Positions 7,810 to 17,302 of a stretch of 64,000 bases of DNA are shown in pieces (position 1 is the first letter of the stretch; each line of letters begins with the position of its first letter). The stretch comes from Neoroseomonas oryzicola (lineage in GTDB: Bacteria; Pseudomonadota; Alphaproteobacteria; Acetobacterales; Acetobacteraceae): the NCBI RefSeq assembly GCF_012163135.1, contig NZ_JAAVUP010000002.1:496001-560000 (forward strand), given 5' to 3'. Under the pieces are notes generated by a model. It was not told the origin of the DNA. It saw only the letters and a list, made by a program, of their open reading frames with translations, and did no database searches. The position numbers and the translations under genes were made by a program.

Positions 7810-8085
7810 ATGGACACGTCTTTGAGAGCGCTGATGGCAAAGTGTCCGGGCGACGCCCTCCGGTCGCGGTTCGCGGCGTCCCTGAAGCTTATCGCCGGCC
7901 CCATGCGGGACCGTCGGGGCGTAACGGCTGCCGAGTACGCTATTCTGTCCGTCGCCATCGTCATCGTGGTCGGCATTGCCGCGGTGCAGTTGCTGGATCC
8001 GACGACGGGCGCGTACGTCTACCTGTCGAATGTCATAGGGCAGACCCAGAGCGACGTCCTGTCGGGCGTCAGCGGAACGCGGTAA
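7810..8085 (+). CDS. Flp family type IVb pilin 2, long leader
   Basis: A second Flp pilin, 91 aa as called. The processing site is Gly37-Val38 in DRRGVTAAEYAILSVAIVIVVGIA, nearly identical to pilin 1 through the helix, but the tail (DPTTGAYVYLSNVIG and onward) is unrelated. The leader of 37 residues is about twice that of pilin 1; homology to pilin 1 begins only at about residue 18. An AGGAG lies 12 nt before this ATG. A start at Met32 would give a very short leader and lacks an obvious ribosome site. It may be a minor or tip pilin. Confidence 0.88.
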   Translation: MDTSLRALMAKCPGDALRSRFAASLKLIAGPMRDRRGVTAAEYAILSVAIVIVVGIAAVQLLDPTTGAYVYLSNVIGQTQSDVLSGVSGTR

Positions 8086-8114
8086 CGGCGCGGCCAATCC
8101 GGGATGATGGCCAC

Positions 8115-8627
8115 GTGACCTCCGCAACAAGCATTTTCCTGACCGTTTCCATCCCCCTGCTGTGCATCGCAGCGGCGCGGGACGTGGCGACACGCCTGAT
8201 CCCGGACGGGATCTCCATCGCGATCGCGGTCGCTGGACTGGTGACGCGCGGCGTCACGGGCTGGTCCGATGCGCTGATCTCCCTCGCGGTTGCGGCCGGC
8301 CTCTTCTTCCTGCTTCTTCTTCTTGCGATGCGCGGCGCTCTCGGTGGCGGCGACGTCAAGTTGATGGCGGCCATGGCGACCGGCCTGGCGCCGGCAGATA
8401 CCTGGTCCTTCATCGTGGCGACTGTTATGGCGGGCGGTATTCTCGCTGTGGCATACTTATTCGCACGGCATGTCGTCCCCGAACCGAATCTCGCGCCCGG
8501 CGGAGCACTTCTGCGGCGGGTCCTTGCCGTCGAATCGCGGCGGATCCGCCGACGGGGTCCATTGCCGTACGCGGTCGCGATCGCGGCCGGCGGTGTTTTC
8601 CTTCTCTTCTCCTTGTCGAGGGCCTGA
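8115..8627 (+). CDS. cpaA: Prepilin peptidase of the Tad system (CpaA/TadV)
   Basis: A 170-aa polytopic inner-membrane aspartyl peptidase that cleaves and thereby matures Flp pilins and TadE/F pseudopilins. The catalytic pair is visible: Asp in AAARDVATRLIPD near residue 21 and Asp in the GGGDVK motif near residue 80. The start is read as GTG at 8115, just before the first hydrophobic segment; no better SD-linked start is present. It follows flp2 by 29 bp and precedes cpaB by 3 bp, so it belongs to the main tad transcript. Confidence 0.9.
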   Translation: MTSATSIFLTVSIPLLCIAAARDVATRLIPDGISIAIAVAGLVTRGVTGWSDALISLAVAAGLFFLLLLLAMRGALGGGDVKLMAAMATGLAPADTWSFIVATVMAGGILAVAYLFARHVVPEPNLAPGGALLRRVLAVESRRIRRRGPLPYAVAIAAGGVFLLFSLSRA

Positions 8628-8630
8628 CCC

Positions 8631-9491
8631 ATGTTCCTGCGGCTTCTCGTCGTCCTCTCCCTCCTGTTGAGCGCGACCGGCCTCGCGATCATCGGCATGC
8701 AGCTGATGAACCCCGGCGCCGATGGGCAGCAGGTTGCCCGGGTCGAGGCGCCCCCGGCCGTCGCGCCGGTTCCGAAGGTGCGCATGCTGGTCGCGGCGCG
8801 CCCCTTGTCGATCGGCACGCTGCTCAAGGATGACGACTTCCAGGAACGTGAGGTCGCCGCCGACCAGGTGCCGGAAGGCGGTTTTACGCAGGGGACCGAA
8901 TCCCGCACCGAGTTGCGTGGCGCCCTGCTGCGCCGCTTCATCGATGCGAACCAGCCGGTGATCACGACGGATGTCCTGAGGCCGCGCGACCGCGGCTTCC
9001 TCGCGGCCGTTCTGCGGCCCGGCACGCGCGCGATCTCGGTCGGCGTGGACGTGGTCACGGGCGCGTCGGGCCTGATCTGGCCGGGTGACGAGGTCGACCT
9101 GATCCTGACGCAGAACCTGCAGGGCGGGAACGATCAGCCCGGCCGGCGCGTGGTGGGCGAGACGATTCTCTCGGCCGTGCGCGTCATCGCGGTCGACCAG
9201 CAGATCAGCCATAGCGGGGCGGACCAGACCGCAGGGCGCGTCGTTGCCCGCACGGTGACGCTCGAGGTGACGCCCGAGCAGGCGGAACGTGTGGCGGTGG
9301 CGACACAGCTCGGGCGGATCTCGCTCGTTGTGCGCTCGATCGAGGGCGTTCCCGAGGCGACCGGTCCAAGACCCTCGCTTGTGTTCGGTTCCGATGTATC
9401 CTCTGCATTGACGGGACCGCAGGCGCCGGCGCCGAGCACGCGGATGCGCGTGATCCAGGGCGGGACCCAACAGGAGGTGACGTTTCGATGA
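8631..9491 (+). CDS. cpaB: Flp pilus assembly protein CpaB/RcpC
   Basis: A 286-aa periplasmic protein anchored by one N-terminal helix (about residues 4-25). It has the SAF-type domain typical of CpaB (VRMLVAARPLSIGTLLKDDDF) and the following RcpC beta-domain (LRPGTRAISVGVDVVTGASG). The family stabilises or gates the outer-membrane secretin CpaC. The stop overlaps the cpaC start as ATGA. Confidence 0.92.
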   Translation: MFLRLLVVLSLLLSATGLAIIGMQLMNPGADGQQVARVEAPPAVAPVPKVRMLVAARPLSIGTLLKDDDFQEREVAADQVPEGGFTQGTESRTELRGALLRRFIDANQPVITTDVLRPRDRGFLAAVLRPGTRAISVGVDVVTGASGLIWPGDEVDLILTQNLQGGNDQPGRRVVGETILSAVRVIAVDQQISHSGADQTAGRVVARTVTLEVTPEQAERVAVATQLGRISLVVRSIEGVPEATGPRPSLVFGSDVSSALTGPQAPAPSTRMRVIQGGTQQEVTFR

Positions 9492-11674
9492 GCGTGACGA
9501 GATCCACCGCCCCCTGGACATCGGCATGTCGCACGGCGTGGCGTAGCTCGGCTTTCGCGCTTCTTGCCTCGGTTTCCCTTCTGGTGCTTGTGCCTGGCGA
9601 GGTGCCGGCGCAGTCGGCCGATGGCGCAGCGGCGGGAGCGGCGCCGCAGGTCGGCGTGCGCGTCGGCAATCATCCGGGCTATGGCCGGGTGGTCTTCGAC
9701 TGGTCCACCCAGACCTCCTACCAGGCCGAATCGAGCGGCGACGGCCTGACCATCCGATTCGCGCAGCCGGCGCGCGTCGCGGTCGGCGGGGTCGGGATGT
9801 ACCCGCGCAACGTCACGGGCCTGAGCGCCGAAGGTGATGTCGTCCGGATCGAGGCGCGTCCCGGCGTGCGGTTCCGCCATTTCCATCACGGGCCCAAGGT
9901 CGTCGTCGACATCCTTGATGCGACGGCGACGCAGGCGGCGGCTGCCCCGACCTCGGAGAGCATCCTCGCGGACCTCTCGGCCGCAACGCGCCTGCCGGTC
10001 CCGGCTTCGGCGCGCGCCGAACCGGCCCCCACCGTCCTGGCGAGCGCCGGTCCCGCCGTGCTAGCGAGCCAGCCGGCCTCCGCCCAGCGCGATGCCGCGA
10101 TGCTGCCCATCGCCGACGTGCCGCTCAATGCAGCGCCGCCGGCGCCGCAGATGGTGCAGATGGCGCAAGCCGGCCCGCAGGGGACCGTCCGGAGCACGAT
10201 GCCGACCGCGGCACCGCTTCCGCGTTCGGGCTTCCCGCTGGTGCAGCAGGCCCAGGCCCAGCCCGCCCAGATCCCCATGCCGGGCAGCGTGCCGGTGCCG
10301 GGTGCGACGCTCACCCGTCCAATCGTGCTCGAGCAGGGGTCCGGCCGCCTAGTCGAATTGCCGTCGGCGGCGGTGACGGTGCTCGTGGCTGACCCGCGAA
10401 TCGCCCGCGTGCAACCGGCCTCCCCGACCAGCCTTTTCGTCATGGGCGTGAATGCCGGCCGGACGAACCTCATCGCGACGCGCGAGGACGGATCGCTGGT
10501 CGCGGAGTTCGACATCACCGTCCAGGCGAGTGCGACAGGTGCTGCCCAGGCGGCCCCAGCCGTGGCGGCCGCGCCGGCGGTTTCCGCCGGCCAGGTCCAG
10601 AGCATGATCCGCCGCATGGTGCGCGGCGGGCAGAATGTGCAGGTGCAGATGGTCGGTCGCGGCGCGATCGGCCTGTCGGGCATGGTGCCGACCGCCGCCG
10701 ATGCCCAGCGGGCCGAGGCGATCGCCAAGGCGATGGGCGGCGAAAGCCGCGAGGTGATCAACAACCTCACTCTCCTGTCCGGCATCCAGGTCAACCTGCG
10801 GGTCCGGGTCGCCGAGGTGTCGCGAGAGGTCACACGTGACCTTGGCTTCAACTGGCTCGGGACCTTCAACGACGGCACTTGGCGCGTCGGCGTGCGCACC
10901 GGCGGCGGCGTCGTCGGTTCGGTGCTGAACGCGCTGCAGAATGCGGGAACGTCGGGCGGTGGCCTGATTGGCCTTGGTTTCCAGAGCGGCAATTTCGACA
11001 TCAACGGGATCATCGATGCCCTGTCCCAGGACCGGCTCGTTACGATCCTGGCCGAACCGAACCTGACGGCGCAGTCTGGCGAGGTTGCCTCCTTCCTGGC
11101 CGGCGGCGAATTTCCCGTGCCGGTCGCGGCTTCCAACAACAGCAGCGCACTGACGGTCGAATACAAGCAGTACGGCGTGAGCCTTGCCTTCATTCCAACC
11201 GTGCTGTCGCCGGAGCGCCTCAACATGCGCGTCCGGCCTGAGGTGAGCGAGTTGTCGAACGCCAACGCCGTCACCTTTCCGATTGCCGGTGGCACGGTCA
11301 CTATCCCGGGTCTGACGGTTCGGCGGGCTGAGACGACCATCGAAGTCGGCAGTGGCCAGAGCTTCGCGATCGCCGGCTTGTTGACCCGGAATTCGGCCTA
11401 CAACAACTCGGGCCTCATTGGGCTCGGCGAGATCCCGATCCTCGGCGCCCTGTTCCGGTCTGACCAGTTTCGCCGGAACGAGACGGAGCTTGTGATCATC
11501 ATCACGCCGTATCTCGTGCGGCCGGTGTCGGATCCGCAGGCACTCGCCACGCCGCTGGACACTTTCCGCCCTGCAACGGATCTCGAGCGCATCCTGCTGC
11601 GTCGCCAGACCGGTTCGGGCGCTCCTTACCGTCAGATCAGGCCGCCTGCCGCGGCCGGCTTCATCGTGGAGTGA
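9488..11674 (+). CDS. cpaC: Tad secretin CpaC/RcpA
   Basis: The outer-membrane channel through which the Flp pilus emerges, 728 aa. A long signal peptide ends near VPAQ (about residue 39). An AMIN-like domain follows (about 55-130, VGNHPGYGRVVFDWS), then a Pro/Ala-rich linker, a pilus-type N-domain (VLEQGSGRLVELPSAAVTVL), a BON-like fold (GLSGMVPTAADAQRAEAIAK) and the secretin core from VNLRVRVAEVSREV to the C-terminal NETELVIIITPYLVRP. The N-terminal AMIN-like segment, a peptidoglycan-binding fold, is longer than in the shortest CpaC proteins. Start overlaps the cpaB stop. Confidence 0.93.
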   Translation: MSVTRSTAPWTSACRTAWRSSAFALLASVSLLVLVPGEVPAQSADGAAAGAAPQVGVRVGNHPGYGRVVFDWSTQTSYQAESSGDGLTIRFAQPARVAVGGVGMYPRNVTGLSAEGDVVRIEARPGVRFRHFHHGPKVVVDILDATATQAAAAPTSESILADLSAATRLPVPASARAEPAPTVLASAGPAVLASQPASAQRDAAMLPIADVPLNAAPPAPQMVQMAQAGPQGTVRSTMPTAAPLPRSGFPLVQQAQAQPAQIPMPGSVPVPGATLTRPIVLEQGSGRLVELPSAAVTVLVADPRIARVQPASPTSLFVMGVNAGRTNLIATREDGSLVAEFDITVQASATGAAQAAPAVAAAPAVSAGQVQSMIRRMVRGGQNVQVQMVGRGAIGLSGMVPTAADAQRAEAIAKAMGGESREVINNLTLLSGIQVNLRVRVAEVSREVTRDLGFNWLGTFNDGTWRVGVRTGGGVVGSVLNALQNAGTSGGGLIGLGFQSGNFDINGIIDALSQDRLVTILAEPNLTAQSGEVASFLAGGEFPVPVAASNNSSALTVEYKQYGVSLAFIPTVLSPERLNMRVRPEVSELSNANAVTFPIAGGTVTIPGLTVRRAETTIEVGSGQSFAIAGLLTRNSAYNNSGLIGLGEIPILGALFRSDQFRRNETELVIIITPYLVRPVSDPQALATPLDTFRPATDLERILLRRQTGSGAPYRQIRPPAAAGFIVE

Positions 11675-11679
11675 CGCGG

Positions 11680-12027
11680 ATGTCGATGCGAGCTGGACCG
11701 ATCGTGGCACTGGCCATCCTCACGGCATCCTGCGCGCCTGACACCTATTTCCCGCCGAACGACTATGACCGGGCGGGAACCTGGCAGGCGCAGGGGATCA
11801 ACGATCGCAACCTACGCGCCATGGTTGCGGATCCGGCGCATCTGCAACAGGGCGTGGGCGCAGCGACGGATCGCGGCCAAGCGGGCGCAGCTGCCGTGAA
11901 CCAACAGGAGCAGGGGCGGATTCCGCGTCTTCCGGCCGGCCTGACCACTACTGTGGGCGGCGGTGGCGGTGGCGGTGGCGGCGGCGGCGGCGTGTCCAGT
12001 GGCGGGAGCGGCGGCAGTGCGCGCTGA
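11680..12027 (+). CDS. Small lipoprotein of the Tad locus with polyglycine tail
   Basis: A 115-aa protein with a lipoprotein signal (ILTASC lipobox, Cys near residue 18). It sits where cpaD or rcpB lies in other Tad loci, between the secretin and CpaE, so it is probably the outer-membrane secretin partner, but it is much shorter than CpaD and I see no clear domain match. The C-terminus is a run of about twelve Gly encoded by a GGN tract (11953-12002) followed by SSGGSGGSAR. An alternative GTG start three codons upstream would overlap the cpaC stop. Confidence 0.7.
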   Translation: MSMRAGPIVALAILTASCAPDTYFPPNDYDRAGTWQAQGINDRNLRAMVADPAHLQQGVGAATDRGQAGAAAVNQQEQGRIPRLPAGLTTTVGGGGGGGGGGGGVSSGGSGGSAR

Positions 12028-12076
12028 CCGCCTACCGCTGCACGAAGTTCCCGATGCCACCCGTGGCGGTGCGGTC

Positions 12077-13252
12077 ATGTCGGCCGACCGGCCTGCCCTC
12101 GTTGTCTTCGTCGCCGACGAGGCGAGCGAAGCCGCGATCCGGGGTGGGCTCGGCGACGTGCTCGGGGCGCAGATGCGCCGGGGCACGGTGCGGACGGCCG
12201 TCAAGGTTCTCGAGAAGGAAACGACGCCGCGCGTCCTGATCGTCGACATCAGCGGCGTGGACGACCCCTTCGCGGCTCTCGACGATCTCGCGGGCGTCTG
12301 CACGCCCGACGTCCGCGTCCTCGTCGTCGGCGAGCGGACGGAGATCGGCTTCTATCGCGACATCACGCGCAATGTCGGCGTGCACGAATACCTGCACAAG
12401 CCGCTGACCCGCGACAACGTCGCCCGCCTGTTCGCCCCGCATGTGCAGGGCGGCGGCGATGGCGGACATGACCGTGGCGGCCAGATCACCGCGGTGTGCG
12501 GCGCCCATGGCGGCGTCGGGGCGACGACGATCGCCGTGAACCTGGCGCTCGAACTGGAAGAGGTGACGCGCAGCCACGTCGCGCTGCTCGATCTCCATCT
12601 GCGGGGCGGCACGGCGGCGATGATGCTCGGCGCGCGCGTGACCTCCGGCCTGCGCATCGCGCTCGAGGAACCCGAACGCGTCGACTCGCTCTTCCTCGAC
12701 CGCGTCGCCGTGCCGATCAGCGAGCGCGTGCGCCTGATCGCGGCCGAGGAGCCGATGGAGGCCGACGTCAAGCCGACCGAGGAAGGCGTGCGCCGGATCC
12801 TCGACATGCTGCGCCAGCGCTTCAACCACGTGGTGGTCGACGTGCCGATGCCGCCTGGACCGATGGAACGTGCCGTGCTGCAGCGCGCGCGCCACGTCGT
12901 GCTCGTGATGGCACCTGAAGTCGCGAGCATCCGCGATACCGTGTCGATGCGGAAGCTGGTGACCGCGACCGGGTCGCCCGGCCGCGTCATCACGGTACTG
13001 AATGGGCTCGGCCGTCGCGGCTACCTGCCGATCAAGCTCGTCGCCGAGGGCATCGGCGGTCCGCCCGAGGTGGTTATTCCCGACCTGCCGAGGCAGCTGC
13101 CGCGTGCGGCCAATCTCGGCCGGCCGGCCCTGAAGGACAGCCCGCCGCTGCGGCGCGCCCTCGCCCAGCTGACGCAGGAGATCGCCGCGGTTCGCACGAC
13201 CGCCAGCCAGCGCTCCTTCTTCGCGCGGCTCTTTGGACGCGGAGGCAGCTGA
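12077..13252 (+). CDS. cpaE: Pilus assembly ATPase CpaE/TadZ
   Basis: A 391-aa cytoplasmic protein with an N-terminal atypical receiver-like domain (about 1-125) and a ParA/MinD-like ATPase domain with the deviant Walker A GAHGGVGATT near residue 142 typical of CpaE/TadZ. The family localises the Tad machine, often to a cell pole. The ATG at 12077 gives MSADRPALVVFVADE; the frame is open upstream into the polyglycine gene and a GTG at 12017 is possible. The gene ends TGATG into cpaF. Confidence 0.9.
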   Translation: MSADRPALVVFVADEASEAAIRGGLGDVLGAQMRRGTVRTAVKVLEKETTPRVLIVDISGVDDPFAALDDLAGVCTPDVRVLVVGERTEIGFYRDITRNVGVHEYLHKPLTRDNVARLFAPHVQGGGDGGHDRGGQITAVCGAHGGVGATTIAVNLALELEEVTRSHVALLDLHLRGGTAAMMLGARVTSGLRIALEEPERVDSLFLDRVAVPISERVRLIAAEEPMEADVKPTEEGVRRILDMLRQRFNHVVVDVPMPPGPMERAVLQRARHVVLVMAPEVASIRDTVSMRKLVTATGSPGRVITVLNGLGRRGYLPIKLVAEGIGGPPEVVIPDLPRQLPRAANLGRPALKDSPPLRRALAQLTQEIAAVRTTASQRSFFARLFGRGGS

Positions 13253-14619
13253 TGCGACCCTTCGGGCGCCGCTCGGAAGGCAACAACGCCCTTCCGGTTC
13301 CGTTGAACACCGACATGGAGATGCGGTCGGTCAACGTCTCCGCGAGCGACATCGCGCTCTCGGAGAGTGCAGAGCTCGCCCGGTTGCGGACGCTTGTCCT
13401 CGAACGCATTGACCCGGTCGTTGCCGGCGAATTGCCGCCTGCCGCGCTGCGGCAGCAGCTCGATGCCCTCGTCCATGAACTCGCGAGCCGCGAGCGCATG
13501 GAAATCTCCGCGCGGGATCAGTCCCGCATCGCGGAGGAAATCGCCCGCGACATGGTGGGCTACGGCCCGCTCGAGCCGCTGCTCGCGGACGACACCATCA
13601 ACGACATCATGGTCAACGGCCCGGACAACGTCTTCGTCGAAGTCCGCGGCAAGCTGATCCGCACCAATGTCCGCTTCCGCAGCTCGGCGCAGGTCGCGGC
13701 CATCGCTCAGAAGATCGCGGCCACCGTCGGCCGGCGCGTCGATGAATCGAGCCCGCTGTGCGACGCGCGCCTGCTCGACGGTTCCCGCGTCAACATCGTC
13801 TTCCCCCCGCTCGCGCTCGATGGCCCCTGCATCTCGATCCGTAAGTTCGCCAAGAAGCGGTACGACCTCGGCTCGCTTTGTTCAAACGGATCGATGTCGC
13901 CGGCGGTCCAGCGCATTCTCGAGATCGCGTCACGTTGCCGGCTGAACGTCGTCATCTCGGGCGGCACCGGCTCGGGCAAGACGACCATGCTCAACGCCAT
14001 GAGCCGCCTGATCGACCATGGCGAACGCATCGTCACCATCGAGGACGCCGCCGAACTGCAGCTGCAGCAGCCGCATGTGGTGCGGCTCGAGACGCGTCAC
14101 GCCAACCTCGAAGGCCGTGGCGAGATCACCGCCCGTGACCTGGTCCGCAACGCCCTGCGTATGCGACCGGACCGGATCATCGTCGGCGAGGTCCGCGGTG
14201 CCGAGGCCTTCGACATGCTGCAGGCGATGAACACGGGCCATGACGGGTCCTTCTGTACCGTCCACGCCAACTCCTCGCGCGATGCGCTGACCCGTATCGA
14301 GAACATGGTGATGATGGGGCAGTCGACGCTGCCCTCACGCGCCATCCGCACACAGATCGCCGCGGCGGTCGACGTGATCGTGCAGATCGAGCGCATGCGT
14401 GACGGCGGCCGCCGCGTGTCGCAGGTCTCCGAGATCTGCGGCCTCGAAGGCGACGTCATCACGATGAACGACATCTTCACCTTCCAGTACGAAGGCGAGA
14501 ACGCCGACGGACGCCTGCGCGGCTCGTGGGTCTCCCCCGGCATGCGGCCCGCCTTCGTCGAGCGGCTGTCCTACTTCGGCATGCTCGACCCCTGGATGCG
14601 CGCCCTCCAGGACGCCTGA
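13252..14619 (+). CDS. cpaF: Tad secretion ATPase CpaF/TadA
   Basis: The hexameric motor ATPase that drives Flp pilus extension (and, in some species, retraction), 455 aa. Visible motifs are Walker [10 protein letters not shown] (about 237-245), the Asp box (IEDAAELQ), Walker B region ([12 protein letters not shown]) and the His box ([12 protein letters not shown]). The N-terminal domain of about 100 residues ends with [21 protein letters not shown], a family hallmark. The start overlaps the cpaE stop by 1 nt; tadB follows 3 bp after its stop. Confidence 0.96.
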   Translation: MRPFGRRSEGNNALPVPLNTDMEMRSVNVSASDIALSESAELARLRTLVLERIDPVVAGELPPAALRQQLDALVHELASRERMEISARDQSRIAEEIARDMVGYGPLEPLLADDTINDIMVNGPDNVFVEVRGKLIRTNVRFRSSAQVAAIAQKIAATVGRRVDESSPLCDARLLDGSRVNIVFPPLALDGPCISIRKFAKKRYDLGSLCSNGSMSPAVQRILEIASRCRLNVVISGGTGSGKTTMLNAMSRLIDHGERIVTIEDAAELQLQQPHVVRLETRHANLEGRGEITARDLVRNALRMRPDRIIVGEVRGAEAFDMLQAMNTGHDGSFCTVHANSSRDALTRIENMVMMGQSTLPSRAIRTQIAAAVDVIVQIERMRDGGRRVSQVSEICGLEGDVITMNDIFTFQYEGENADGRLRGSWVSPGMRPAFVERLSYFGMLDPWMRALQDA

Positions 14620-14622
14620 CCC

Positions 14623-15579
14623 ATGGATCGCGGCATCCTTCTGCTGGTCGGGGCGCTCCTGACGGGCGCGCTGGTGACTGGGCTTCTGTCCTATGTGAAG
14701 GCTGGGCAGGCGCGACGGCTGAAGGAACGCGTGGCGGCGGCCGGTACCCAGGTGCAGGTCGCGGTGGCGACCGACCTCCCGAGCATTCGGCTCAAGACCA
14801 CGGAAAACCTGCCATTCGTGGACCGGGTGCTGCGCTTCCTGCGCTTCAATCCGGACATGCCACAGGAACAGGTCGTTCCCTGGCCCGTTGTTGTCGCGAT
14901 CGGCGCGGTGATCGGCGTCGTCGTCGCCTTCTATTCCAGCCGCCTGTTCGATCCCGTGCTGGCGCTGCCCGTGGGTATTGGCTCGGCCATCGTCACCATC
15001 CGCGGTGTCTTCACCTGGCAACATGGTCGCTACGTCGATCAGATCTTCCAGCAGATCCCGGACGCGATCGGCCTCATGGTCCGCGCCGTGCGCGCCGGGC
15101 TTCCGGTCGGTGAGGCGATGCGCAGCGTTGCCACCGAGCTCTCTTCGCCGCTCCGTGACGAGTTCGCGCGCATGCTGGGCGATGTCGCGATCGGCCGCCC
15201 GGTCGATCAGGCCATGATGAAGCTGTACAAGCGCACGGGCCTGACCGAGTTCTCCTTCCTCGCCGTGACGCTCGGCATGCAGCAGCAGACCGGCGGCAAC
15301 CTAGCCGAAACCCTCGACAACCTCGCCGACACGGTGCGCAAGCGCGTCGCGCTCAGCAAGCGCGCGCGTGCCCTGGCGGCCGAGGCGCGCATGCAGGCCG
15401 GCATCCTGATGGCGCTGCCGCTGGTGGCAGTGCTCGCCATGGCGAACATCCAGCCCTTCTACCTGGACAACATGTTCGGCACACCGGGCGGCCGCAAGAT
15501 GGCGACGGTCGGTATCGGCCTCGCGGTTTTTGGCTTCTTCGTCATCCGCTGGATGATCAAGAAGGCGGGGTCCGACTGA
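14623..15579 (+). CDS. tadB: Tad inner-membrane platform protein TadB
   Basis: A 318-aa T2SSF-domain protein that forms the inner-membrane platform above the CpaF motor. A first transmembrane helix lies at about 5-24, two more near 85-130, then the T2SSF domain (DAIGLMVRAVRAGLPVGEAM ... TGLTEFSFLAVTLGMQQQTGGNLAETL) and a final pair of helices. The 1-nt overlap with tadC (TGATG) indicates coupling. Confidence 0.93.
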   Translation: MDRGILLLVGALLTGALVTGLLSYVKAGQARRLKERVAAAGTQVQVAVATDLPSIRLKTTENLPFVDRVLRFLRFNPDMPQEQVVPWPVVVAIGAVIGVVVAFYSSRLFDPVLALPVGIGSAIVTIRGVFTWQHGRYVDQIFQQIPDAIGLMVRAVRAGLPVGEAMRSVATELSSPLRDEFARMLGDVAIGRPVDQAMMKLYKRTGLTEFSFLAVTLGMQQQTGGNLAETLDNLADTVRKRVALSKRARALAAEARMQAGILMALPLVAVLAMANIQPFYLDNMFGTPGGRKMATVGIGLAVFGFFVIRWMIKKAGSD

Positions 15580-16541
15580 TGAACTTCGCCGGCGTGGAGA
15601 TCGATACGGGCGTCATGGCCGTCATCGTCGTGGTGGCGGCCGTGGTCATGGCGATCTCGGCTGCCATCGTCCTCGCGCGCGGCGCGGAGGAGAAGGACCT
15701 CACCAACCGCCTGCGCGGCGTGACGCGGCCGCAGGGCGCGCAGGACGATGCGGCGCTGGCCGCTGCCGGCGCGGTCGCGCCGCTGCGCAAGCTCGGCGAA
15801 GCCTTGCGCAACACTGCCCTCGTCTCGCCGAAGGACATCGAGGAATTCCAGCTCTCGATCGCGGCGGCGGGGCTCAATGCGCGCGCGGCCGTTCCTGTGT
15901 TCATCGGCGTCAAGGCTGTGCTGCTGATCGGCCTGCCGCTGCTCGGCGTGCTGTATGGCATCGTCAACGGCATGAACGGCCCGAAGATCGCCATCGCGGC
16001 GCTGATCGGCATCTTCTTCTCCGTGTTCGGGCCTAACCTTTTTCTGACCTATCTCAAGCGCAAGCACCAGGAATCGCTCCGCAAGGGCCTTCCGGACGCA
16101 CTCGACCTCCTCGTGGTGACGGCCGAGGCCGGGCTCGGCATCGAGACCGCGCTCGACCGCGTCGCCCGCGAGATGGAGAACACCAACCGGCCAATCGCAA
16201 TCTCCTTCATGGTTCTCGTGCAGGAATTGCGGATGCTGCCGGACCGCCGGCAGGCGCTCGAGCGTTTCGCGCAGCGCACCGATTTCGAAGGCTTCCGACG
16301 CCTCGCCGGGACGCTGGCCCAGACCCTGAAATATGGCACGCCGCTCGCCCAGGCGCTGCGCGTGCTTGCCGCCGAGATGCGCAACGACCGCATGATCCGC
16401 ATCGAGGAAAAGGCGATCCGACTCCCCGCGCTGCTCGTCATTCCCCTGATTCTGTTTATCATGCCGGCGGTCTTCATCGCGCTGGTCGGCCCCTCGGTGA
16501 TCGAGCTTTCGAAGGGCCTCTTTCAGGGTATTCAGCAATGA
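15579..16541 (+). CDS. tadC: Tad inner-membrane platform protein TadC
   Basis: The second T2SSF-domain platform protein, 320 aa, pairing with TadB. An N-terminal helix (about 12-30), two central helices (about 105-150) and the signature KGLPDALDLLVVTAEAGLGIETALDRV are seen, followed by the LAQTLKYGTPLAQALRVLA part of the T2SSF fold and a last helix. It overlaps tadD by 4 nt (ATGA). Confidence 0.93.
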   Translation: MNFAGVEIDTGVMAVIVVVAAVVMAISAAIVLARGAEEKDLTNRLRGVTRPQGAQDDAALAAAGAVAPLRKLGEALRNTALVSPKDIEEFQLSIAAAGLNARAAVPVFIGVKAVLLIGLPLLGVLYGIVNGMNGPKIAIAALIGIFFSVFGPNLFLTYLKRKHQESLRKGLPDALDLLVVTAEAGLGIETALDRVAREMENTNRPIAISFMVLVQELRMLPDRRQALERFAQRTDFEGFRRLAGTLAQTLKYGTPLAQALRVLAAEMRNDRMIRIEEKAIRLPALLVIPLILFIMPAVFIALVGPSVIELSKGLFQGIQQ

Positions 16542-17302
16542 TCCAGTCCCTGGCCGCCCGGGTCTGCATGGGTGTCGCCGCCGTCACGCTCGCGGGCTGC
16601 GCAACCGACGAGATCCGCAGCCCCGATGCCGGGACACGGATGCGCGTGGCCGCGGCGGCCGAAGCGAACGGCCAGAACGACATCGCCCTGTCGATGTACG
16701 GCGCGGCGGCGGCCCGCGATCCTGACAATGCTGAGGCCCAGGCCCGCTTCGCGATGGTGCTGCTGCGCACGGGCAACCGTCCGCAGGCCGAGCGTGTCCT
16801 CGCCGCCGCGATCGAGCGCCGGCCGAGCGATCGCCGCCTTGCCGTGATGCTCGGCCGGCTTCGCCTGCAGAACGGCGCGGCCGGCGAGGCCCTGTCCCTG
16901 TTCGACCGCGTGCTCGCGTCCGATTCGCGCAACGTTGATGCCCTGGATGGCCGGGGCGTGGCGCTCGATCTCATGGGGCGTCATCCGGAGGCCCAGGAAT
17001 CCTATCGCCGGGCGCAGGCGCTCTCACCTGAATCGATCTCGGTTGCGAATAACCTGGGCCTCTCCCTGCTTCTGGACGGGCGCCCGGATGAAGCGCGGGC
17101 GGTTCTCGAGCCCTTGGCTCGGCGCTCGGACGCGCCGCAGCGGGTGACCGCCAACTACGCGATCTCCCTCGCCGCGACCGGCGACGAAGCCGCCGCCCGC
17201 GCGGTCCTTGGCGAGGGCAGCGGCGATCTCCGTGCCCTGGCCGATACGCTGCGCGTGAACCGTCAGGTCATCGAGGTCACGCCGACCGACGGCCGCAGTT
17301 GA
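16538..17302 (+). CDS. tadD: TPR lipoprotein TadD
   Basis: A 254-aa outer-membrane lipoprotein that acts as a pilotin-like or scaffold factor for the Tad secretin. The signal has the lipobox LAGC (Cys near residue 21). TPR motifs run through the middle (for example AAARDPDNAEAQARFAMVLL and AQALSPESISVANNLGLSLL). It ends the recognisable tad operon; the next gene starts within its stop codon on a TTG. Confidence 0.9.
   Translation: MIQSLAARVCMGVAAVTLAGCATDEIRSPDAGTRMRVAAAAEANGQNDIALSMYGAAAARDPDNAEAQARFAMVLLRTGNRPQAERVLAAAIERRPSDRRLAVMLGRLRLQNGAAGEALSLFDRVLASDSRNVDALDGRGVALDLMGRHPEAQESYRRAQALSPESISVANNLGLSLLLDGRPDEARAVLEPLARRSDAPQRVTANYAISLAATGDEAAARAVLGEGSGDLRALADTLRVNRQVIEVTPTDGRS

Noticed and set aside
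7027-8193. Long minus-strand frames opposite the Flp pilin genes
   Set aside because: They contain no motif and oppose two pilins with clear processing sites.
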